Origin: JAQVSH01 sp964349835
Lineage (GTDB): Bacteria > Bacteroidota > Bacteroidia > Bacteroidales > UBA4181
DNA: 12,558 nt
Direction: 5' to 3'
Assembly: GCA_964349835.1 (NCBI GenBank)
Contig: CAYGID010000070.1
Location: forward strand, 1 to 12,558
The notes under the pieces were generated by a model, which had not been told where the DNA came from, did no database searches, and saw only the letters and a program-made list of their open reading frames with translations. The first letter of the stretch is position 1. Every line of letters starts with the position of its first letter. Positions 1-7,200 of this stretch are shown piece after piece. A program made the translations under genes and the position numbers.

Positions 1-2
1 CG

Positions 3-779
3 AGAGGCCCCGACGGTGCCTTCTATTTGGCAATGACCGACCTGCACATTTTTGGCCAACGAGCAGGATTCCGCGACACCGAATTTGAACGTCCTGCCGA
101 GAAATATGGATGGGGCAACAACCGCGCCCTTGTTCTGATGAAATCGTACGACCTCATACATTGGACCCATTCCGACTTCCGGGTCGACAAGGCATTCCCC
201 GAACTGGGCGACATTGATTGCTCCTGGGCGCCACAAACTATTTTCGACCCTTCGGTTGGGAAAATGATGGTCTATTTTACCATTCGCTACAACAACAAAG
301 AGTGTCACATGTATTATGCCTATACCGACGAAAATTTCACAAAACTGGAAACAACGCCCAAAAGAATCACCGAAATCGGAGGCCTCGACGGCGATCTCAC
401 CCGGGTCGGTAACCAATATCACCTGTTTTATGTTTCGAATGCCAAGGTGTTGCATTCCGTTTCTAGCAAGATTAACGAAGGGTTCAAAGCCGACACGACT
501 CGCATCGACCCCGAAAAGGTTTCGACCGAAGCACCAAACATTTTCAAGCGCCTGGGGACCAACACCTACGTGCTCATGTACGATGTGTACGGAGCCCGAC
601 CCAGCAACATGGGTTTCAGCGAAACCACCGATTTTGTGACCTACAAAAATCTGGGTCATTTTAATGAGGGTGTCATGAAAACCACCAATTTCAAAAGTCC
701 CAAACACGGGGCAGTAACCCACCTCACCCGGCAAGAACTGATGGCCATTTCCGAACACTGGAAGATGGATATTAAGTAG
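3..779 (+). CDS. GH43-like glycoside hydrolase, 3' part (5' end outside window)
   Basis: The reading frame is open from the window edge, so the start codon, any signal peptide and the first part of the five-bladed propeller are missing; 258 residues are visible. Features typical of Bacteroidetes GH43-type (arabinosidase/xylosidase-like) proteins are a blade motif DCSWAPQTIFDP (codons near 210-247), a GLDGDL motif followed by YHLFYV (near 384-440), and STEAPNIFK followed by TYVLMYDVY (near 522-590). From the family pattern the Glu of TEAP (codon 528-530) is the best candidate for the general acid. The C-terminal SPKHGAVTHLT resembles the closing strand of these proteins. The usual acidic residue after WAP is Gln here. 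The catalytic base would be expected upstream of the visible part. The product probably acts on plant- or algal-type glycans outside the cytoplasm. Its stop lies 6 bases before the next gene, so the two are probably co-transcribed. Family is fairly sure; substrate is unknown. Confidence 0.82.
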   Translation, partial: RGPDGAFYLAMTDLHIFGQRAGFRDTEFERPAEKYGWGNNRALVLMKSYDLIHWTHSDFRVDKAFPELGDIDCSWAPQTIFDPSVGKMMVYFTIRYNNKECHMYYAYTDENFTKLETTPKRITEIGGLDGDLTRVGNQYHLFYVSNAKVLHSVSSKINEGFKADTTRIDPEKVSTEAPNIFKRLGTNTYVLMYDVYGARPSNMGFSETTDFVTYKNLGHFNEGVMKTTNFKSPKHGAVTHLTRQELMAISEHWKMDIK

Positions 780-785
780 TGTAAC

Positions 786-2111
786 ATGAAAAATTCGCGA
801 AGACTATTATATGCCTTAGTTGTGATTTTGGCTGTAACTTCTCTGGCATTATGCAAGAAGTCGGCGCCAAAAGAACCCGCAACAACCCCCTTTAGCAATG
901 GTTCGAAAGAGCGAAATCTGATTGTAGTAATCAGCGATATGCATCTTGGCGCCGACTCCTCTTATACTGAGTGCAAAGAGAACCTTGGGGCACTCGAAAA
1001 ATTGCTTACACAGATAAAAGCGGCTCGAAATGTAAAAGAGTTGGTAATTGCCGGCGATTTGCTTGATGAATGGTTTGTACCGGCTACCCTCAATACCTAT
1101 CAGGGAAAAGATCAGGCTCATTTTGTACAACGGATTGCGGCAACCAACAAAGATGTGATAGATGCGCTAAACAGCATAATTCAAGAAGGGAAGATCTTAG
1201 TTACTTACCTTCCCGGGAACCACGATCTTACGATAACGGCCGAAAATGTTGACCTGATTCTTCCGGGAATTAACCAGGCACGTGATCCGGAACAGGGATT
1301 AGGCACCTACTCCCCTGCCGGACAGCCCCAAATAGCCATTGAACATGGGCACCGCTATAATTTCTTCTGTGCTCCCGACCCATTTTCGAATCAGGATATT
1401 GCCCCGGGAACCATAACGCCTCCGGGCTATTTTTTCACCAGACTAGCGGCCCTTTACTTTTTGCAAGGAAAACCGCCGGCAGGAGATACCCTCTCTGTGG
1501 TTACCCAAAATAGTTCGGGTAGTGAAAGTCAGGATTTACTCTTTGCCTATTGGCGAGTATGGAATTGGGCAATAAATCTATTAACCATACAAAATAGATT
1601 CGACGAGAACATCATTGTTACCCATGTGGATAAATTCACCGGCACGTTCTCAGTGAAAGACTTAGTCCCCTTTCAGGCAACAGTGGGCGGTTTAATTGAT
1701 GTGAATCTATTTAAGGGAATTCAAGAGACATGGAATCAGAGACAAGCGCACAATCGGGTGGCTGTGCATATTCCTGTAGAACGAGCCATTGCCGGCTCTG
1801 CTGCAGTAAATGAATCGGGCGAACAGGCAAAAATTCAATATTTTCTGAATCCTGAGTCAGCAGTAAGAATCGTTGTTTTTGGGCATACGCATGTGCCCAT
1901 TATGGAATCGTCTCAAAACCACCTGGATCAAAAATCGATTTATGCCAACGCAGGGACATGGATAGATCACAACACCTTATCGCCCACAAACATGAATTTT
2001 GTAGTAATCACACCGCAAAACGAGGAGGCCTCTTCACAAACCTTTGTAAAACTTTACCATTTCGAAAATGAGGTAGCCACTCTCATGGCAGAGGACTCAT
2101 TACGCTTATAA
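786..2111 (+). CDS. Exported calcineurin-like metallophosphoesterase, LpxH-like motifs
   Basis: This 441-residue protein opens with a signal sequence (KNSRR, then a hydrophobic run at residues 7-22) ending at Cys23. LALC is a poor lipobox because position -1 is Leu, so lipoprotein status is uncertain, but export is likely. The calcineurin-like dinuclear metal motifs are all present: SDMHLG (Asp51, His53), GDLLDEW (Asp91, Asp94), GNHD (Asn145, His146), EHGHR (His187 or His189) and GHTH (His367, His369), followed by YANAGTWID. The GDxxDxW form recalls the LpxH (UDP-diacylglucosamine pyrophosphohydrolase) branch. LpxH, however, is a cytoplasmic protein of about 240-250 residues, whereas this one is exported and carries about 175 extra residues between HGHR and GHTH. 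A lipid A role is therefore doubtful; an extracytoplasmic phosphomonoesterase or phosphodiesterase is likelier. It starts 6 bases after the GH43-like gene, so co-transcription is likely. Substrate is unknown. Confidence 0.88.
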   Translation: MKNSRRLLYALVVILAVTSLALCKKSAPKEPATTPFSNGSKERNLIVVISDMHLGADSSYTECKENLGALEKLLTQIKAARNVKELVIAGDLLDEWFVPATLNTYQGKDQAHFVQRIAATNKDVIDALNSIIQEGKILVTYLPGNHDLTITAENVDLILPGINQARDPEQGLGTYSPAGQPQIAIEHGHRYNFFCAPDPFSNQDIAPGTITPPGYFFTRLAALYFLQGKPPAGDTLSVVTQNSSGSESQDLLFAYWRVWNWAINLLTIQNRFDENIIVTHVDKFTGTFSVKDLVPFQATVGGLIDVNLFKGIQETWNQRQAHNRVAVHIPVERAIAGSAAVNESGEQAKIQYFLNPESAVRIVVFGHTHVPIMESSQNHLDQKSIYANAGTWIDHNTLSPTNMNFVVITPQNEEASSQTFVKLYHFENEVATLMAEDSLRL

Positions 2112-2190
2112 CCAAAAACAGATGTACGCCTGCCGGGTTTCTTTTTCGCATAGCAGTAACCGTTATCAGGCATTCTACATGCCGACAGGA

Positions 2191-2222
2191 ATTGAACCTA
2201 TTCAAATTTGACAGTATATTTA
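2191..2222 (+). promoter_or_regulatory. Possible Bacteroidetes-type promoter before the DUF5060 gene
   Basis: TATATTTA (2215-2222) matches the TAnnTTTG -7 consensus at all but the last base. ATTG (2191-2194) lies 20 bases upstream, about where the -33 TTTG is expected. Transcription would begin near 2228, leaving a very short leader to the ATG at 2239. The rest of the 2112-2238 gap holds nothing else that I can support. There is a small inverted repeat TTGAA-ccta-TTCAA (2192-2205) that overlaps the -33 position. Confidence 0.3.
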
Positions 2223-2238
2223 CCCTAATAGATTGGCT

Positions 2239-4134
2239 ATGAATATCATGACACAATTTACGCTTAGGAGAAAAATCGTATTGAGATTTTGGATTGTACG
2301 TATGATGAGCATACTTCTTGCGCTCATCTCTTGCACTACTATTGTTGCAGCTGATGCTAAGCCTTCTAACCAGCAAGATGGCGTGAACATCGCCGGAGAG
2401 TTAAAAAAATGGCATACTGTAACATTGACATTCGATGGCCCTGAGGTTGCAGAGACCGATGAGAACAATCCATTCCTTAACTATCGTTTGAATGTTACCT
2501 TTTCGCATAAGACAACAGGAAAAACATACAAAGTACCTGGCTATTTTGCAGCTGATGGCAATGCCGGAATGACCTCAGCTGCTTCCGGAAATAAATGGAG
2601 GGTGCATTTCAGCCCCGATGAAATCGGTGAGTGGACTTATTCGGTCGATTTTAAGAAAGGGAAATGGGTGGCTATCAGATCACGAACCGATAGAGTGCCT
2701 GGTGGCGGATATATGGACGGAAAGGCCGGCATGTTTACCATTCGGCCCACCGATAAAACGGGTAGGGATTTCAGGGCTCATGGTCGGCTTCAGTACGTTG
2801 GTGAAAGGTATTTGCGCTTTGCCGAAACCGGTAAATATTTCTTTAAATGTGGCTCCGATTCGCCAGAGAATCTGCTTGCCTATTACGGATTTGATGGCGA
2901 TTTTGCTTCTGATGGACATAACGACAACCTGGTAAAAACTTGGGGGCCTCATCTGAAAGATTGGATCGATGGGGATCCTCAATGGTCTAATGGTAGAGGA
3001 AAGGAGATTATCGGAGCAATAAATTATCTGTCGTCCAAAGGATTGAATGCCTTCTCGTTTTTAACAAACAACATCGAAGGCGACGACAAAAATGTGTTCC
3101 CATATATAAATTATGATACTTGGGATCGTTTTGATTGTTCTAAGCTGGATCAATGGGAAATCGTTTTCGATCATGCGCAAAAGAAGGGATTGTTCCTGCA
3201 TTTCAAAACCATGGAACACGAGAATCAGGGGTTATTAGATTTCGGGGGTATGGGTGGATTTACCAGGTTATACTATCGCGAGTTAATTGCCAGGTTTGGC
3301 CATCACCTTGCAATGAACTGGAATCTTTGCGAAGAGTTTGGCGATTGGAGTGGCTTTGAGGATGTGAAAACAATGCCGATGGATGCAATGCAACGCAAGG
3401 CGCAAGCACAATATATCTATGATTTGGATCCCTACCATCATCACATGGTGATTCATAATGGAGAGGCATTTGACCCTTTGTATGGCGAGGATTTTAAACT
3501 AACGGGGGCTTCGCTACAAACATCCGAAGCGGATTTTAGGGAGGTGAACCAACAGACAAAACAAATCATCGAAAGGTCGGCTAAGGCAGGCAAAATATGG
3601 GCTGTAGCTTGTGATGAGCCGGGTGATGCAACGCATGCGCTTATCACGGATGGTGAAGATCCAGAACACTTTAATGCGCGAACCAACGGACTTTGGGGCC
3701 ATTTCCTCGCTGGAGGATGGGGTACGGAATGGTACTTTGGGTATAATCATCCACATTCCGATTTGAGTTGTCAGGATTATCGCAGCCGCGACCTATTCTG
3801 GAATATGGGTGTAATCTGTATCCGGTTCTTTGAGGATAACGATTTCCCCGTGTTGGAAATGCGATCCCAGAATGAACTAATCTCTTCGAAAGGCGACTTT
3901 TGCTTTGCGAAAGAGGGTGATACCTATCTCATCTTGCTTAAGAAAGGAGGTATGAGTCAACTGAATCTCAAAGCATTCGATGGCTCCTACTCTGTTAAAT
4001 GGTTCGATCCACGCAAAGGAGGCGCTTTACAAAATGGTTCCATAACAAGCCTGAAAGGAAACGGAGCCAAGTCGTTGGGAACGGCTCCAACTCATCCCGA
4101 ACAAGATTGGATAGTGGTAGTGCGTCGTGATTGA
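2239..4134 (+). CDS. Exported DUF5060 / TIM-barrel glycosidase-like protein with C-terminal collagen-binding-like domain
   Basis: I start at ATG 2239 (631 residues). A TTG at 2233 is also possible, and a start at 2302 would lose the basic stretch of the signal peptide. Arg/Lys residues 10-21 precede a hydrophobic run (25-38). LISC fits a lipobox at Cys32, while AADA at 37-40 could instead be cut by signal peptidase I. Residues about 53-147 form a DUF5060-like beta-sandwich (WHTVTLTFDGP, then EIGEWTYSVDF). Residues about 175-545 look like a TIM barrel. WNLCEEFGDW (Glu365/Glu366) resembles the strand-4 acid/base of clan GH-A, and AVACDEPG (Glu460) is a candidate nucleophile. Residues about 555-630 (YLILLKKGG, VKWFDPRKGG, DWIVVVRR) match the putative collagen-binding domain (PF12904 type) that ends several glycosidases, including apiosidase-like GH140 enzymes. 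It probably hydrolyses a glycan at the surface or in the periplasm. Domain order is fairly sure; the reaction is inferred and the substrate unknown. Confidence 0.85.
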   Translation: MNIMTQFTLRRKIVLRFWIVRMMSILLALISCTTIVAADAKPSNQQDGVNIAGELKKWHTVTLTFDGPEVAETDENNPFLNYRLNVTFSHKTTGKTYKVPGYFAADGNAGMTSAASGNKWRVHFSPDEIGEWTYSVDFKKGKWVAIRSRTDRVPGGGYMDGKAGMFTIRPTDKTGRDFRAHGRLQYVGERYLRFAETGKYFFKCGSDSPENLLAYYGFDGDFASDGHNDNLVKTWGPHLKDWIDGDPQWSNGRGKEIIGAINYLSSKGLNAFSFLTNNIEGDDKNVFPYINYDTWDRFDCSKLDQWEIVFDHAQKKGLFLHFKTMEHENQGLLDFGGMGGFTRLYYRELIARFGHHLAMNWNLCEEFGDWSGFEDVKTMPMDAMQRKAQAQYIYDLDPYHHHMVIHNGEAFDPLYGEDFKLTGASLQTSEADFREVNQQTKQIIERSAKAGKIWAVACDEPGDATHALITDGEDPEHFNARTNGLWGHFLAGGWGTEWYFGYNHPHSDLSCQDYRSRDLFWNMGVICIRFFEDNDFPVLEMRSQNELISSKGDFCFAKEGDTYLILLKKGGMSQLNLKAFDGSYSVKWFDPRKGGALQNGSITSLKGNGAKSLGTAPTHPEQDWIVVVRRD

Positions 4135-4158
4135 AAGCATATTATGCTATTCTTTCAA
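4131..4158. repeat. Inverted repeat after the DUF5060 gene
   Basis: TTGAAAG (4131-4137, overlapping the stop codon) is perfectly complementary to CTTTCAA (4152-4158) across a 14-base loop. The loop competes through a shorter GCAT/ATGC hairpin (4137-4147). The stem is AT-rich and has no following T-run, so it is weak as an intrinsic terminator. It may only protect the 3' end of the transcript or be chance. Confidence 0.25.
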
Positions 4159-4188
4159 AGCAACACAGTCGGGCTTACGAAAAACGCT

Positions 4189-4196
4189 TACATTTG
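4189..4196 (+). promoter_or_regulatory. TAnnTTTG (-7) motif before the cotransporter-ATPase gene
   Basis: TACATTTG is an exact match to the Bacteroidetes -7 element TAnnTTTG. It lies 77 bases before the ATG at 4274, in a 139-base gap otherwise empty of genes. I find no convincing TTTG/TTG at the -33 distance, so this is a moderate call. If used, transcription would start near 4203 and carry a leader of about 70 bases. Confidence 0.45.
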
Positions 4197-4273
4197 AAGA
4201 AATAGGCTAATAAGAGCTATCATTTTACATTGCTCGCAGTAGCGAAATCGTATTGAGACGTAAAAGATGAGCC

Positions 4274-7200
4274 ATGGCTAGAGCAAAAAAATTTGGCGCT
4301 TTTGGCGGAGTTTTTACCCCTTCCATTCTCACTCTGCTGGGAGTCATTATGTATCTACGATTGCCCTGGATTGTTGGACAGGCAGGGCTATTGGCCACTC
4401 TGGGAATTATTTTCGTGGCACATGTTATTTCCGGAAGTACAGGCCTTAGCGTGGCATCGATAGCTACCGACAAAAAAGTAGAAACCGGAGGAACCTACTA
4501 CATCATCTCCCGTAGCTTGGGTCTGCCCATTGGGGGGACGCTGGGTTGGGCGCTTTTTGTTGGCCTATCGTTCAGTGTAAGTTTGTACCTAATTGGTTTT
4601 GCGGAGGTATTTCTCGAATATTTCGGCTTCGCAGTAAATATAACTACCATTCGAATCGCCGGCTCCATCATTCTTTTATTAGTTACAATCCTCACATTTA
4701 TCAGCACTTCGCTGGCCATCAAAACACAATATATTATTCTCACCATCATGGCGATTTCGCTTCTGTCGGTATTTCTCGGCAAGCACGATTTTGCACCAAT
4801 AGCCCCTCAGCTTCATAGCCTGCCTTCATCGCTTCCCTGGATAACACTATTTGCAATCTTCTTTCCGGCTGTTACCGGTTTCGAGGCCGGGGTGTCGATG
4901 TCGGGCGATCTGAAAGATCCCCGAAAAGACATACCGGTGGGAACGATTGCCGCCATCTTGGTTGGTCTGACAGTATATATAGGATTGGCTGTTTTTTTAT
5001 CGTCTACTGTAAATAATACCCTGCTGGTAAATGATACCAACGTGCTGTTTAAGATTTCGTGGATACCGCAACTGGTCATTGCCGGTGTATTAGGAGCAAC
5101 CTTATCATCAGCACTGGGAAGTATTATGGGAGCGCCCCGTATCATGCAGGCAGTAGCCAAAGACGGTATCGCACCCTTCTTTTTAAGCAAAGGGTTTGGC
5201 CCCTCAAACGAACCGCGCAATGCACTGTTGCTCACATTTCTCATTGCTCAGGCAGGCATACTGATCGGAGACCTGAATGTGATTGCACGAATTGTCACCA
5301 TCTTCTTCATCATTACTTATGGATTTCTGAATATCACATATACTGTCGAAAGTTGGGCCAGCAGCGATTTCAGGCCATCTTTTAAGATTCCGCGTATCGT
5401 GAGCATTATAGGTGCCCTTGCCTGTATTATCGTAATGATAGAATTAGATATCATAGCATTAGCCATTGCTTCGGTGGTATTGCTGGGACTTTTCTTTTTC
5501 TTGAAAAACAAGGAACTCAAATTACATTCAGGCGATACATTATCGAGTCTCTGGTTATCGCTTGTGAAAACAGGCTTGTTACAACTCGCTAAAAGTCGGA
5601 TAAATACAAGAAACTGGCGACCCAATGTGATTTTGTTTAGCGGAGGTTCTGGCAATAGACCGCATCTTATTGCTATAGGAAAAGCACTGGTAGGTAAACT
5701 GGGCATCTTCACCAATTTTGAATTGATAGAAAATCCCGACGAAACCTTGTTATTTCATGAAACAGCGAGGGTCAGTGTGGAAACCTTCGGTGAACATGAA
5801 AATATCCTTACCCGAAAACATAGTTGCCGCAATGTGTATGAAGGTATGGCAATGATTAGCCGCGTTTACGGTTTTGCCGGTTTCGAGCCCAACACCATTC
5901 TGATGGGCTGGTCAAAAAACACTACCCATCCCGAAAAATGGGAGGCGCTACTTCACACCTTACACAAACTCGATTACAACCTTACCTTTTTACATTTCGA
6001 TGAGAAAAAGGGGTTTGGACAACACAAACGAATAGATTTTTGGTGGAGCGGCAAGGGAAGAAACCTCACACTAGCCCTTCATCTGATGCGATTTATCACA
6101 GCAACTCCTGTCTGGAGGAACGCAGAAATTCGTATTCTGGCCATTCATTCCGACCCTGTAGTCCGGGATAAAATCTACCTGGTCCTTAAACAGATTGCCG
6201 ACAATTATCGGATCAGGGTTACACTTAAGGTGATTGCCAACCCTGAAGCCTTGCCGGAATACGAACTGATTCAAGCCGAATCGGCAACCACCGATTTAGC
6301 CATCTCCGAGATTGGAAGTATGTTGCAACATACAACAAGAACGGTAATAGAGAGAGCCAACACCCTGATTACGCATCTTCCTACAACCCTGTTTATCCAC
6401 GCTTCGAGCCGATTTGAAGAGATTAATCTTATTTCCGAAACGGCATCAACCCATCCTGAACCACCCATTGCCAAAGGCGATACCCGAAAAATTGAACCGA
6501 TAGTGCAACGTTTGCAGCTGGCAAATCACCCTATTGTACAGACCACGCTCTACCCATTGGCAGAGCTTCTTGAAAAACAAACGTATGCATTCATAGAAAA
6601 CGCATTACAAACATTGCAAAAGGGCAGTGAGGCCTATCTGGGGCAATTAGAGACGCTTGCCAATGAAACCCTGACTAAGCTGCTGCATACCCAAAACCTT
6701 CAGAATCCTCAGGAAAAGCATTGGGCGCATGTAACCATCCTCAATGATTACTACCTGTTGGTTCAAAACCTTCTGAATCGCTATAAAGATAGTTTACTGC
6801 CCCTCCAACAAGAGACACTTCGACTTTCGATGGATCAATACTTATCGGAGACCGACCATGCAGTAAAAAATCTTCCCGAAACCATCACCCTGCAATATAC
6901 CCCCGACGATTTCAAAGCGTGGAAGAGCATCACTCTGTTCGGTCGGTTTAGAAGGGCGCTTACCCTGCGTTGGGCTCGCATTTTCGGCCATCCTATTCGC
7001 AGAAAAATTCGCCTTCAACCGGCCGCCGGCTACTTTCTCTACTATAAACGGCTCGAAGCGGGTAAACGGTATTACAACCGGTACGCTTCGGAACAACTTT
7101 CGGCTTTTGCAGGCATAAAAACAATATTGACACTTCAGGAGAGAGCCATAGAAAAGTGGATGACGGGAAGTTGGGGAGAAGAGGCGTTGCGCAGCCATAT

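Noticed and set aside
4267..4281. Tiny upstream frame (ATG AGC CAT GGC TAG) overlapping the cotransporter start
   Set aside because: It is four codons, out of frame, with no evidence of translation; most likely chance.
4813..5244. Antisense open frame of 143 codons opposite the cotransporter core
   Set aside because: It lies wholly opposite strongly family-matching coding sequence. Its translation shows no recognisable domain and reads as a by-product of the sense codons.
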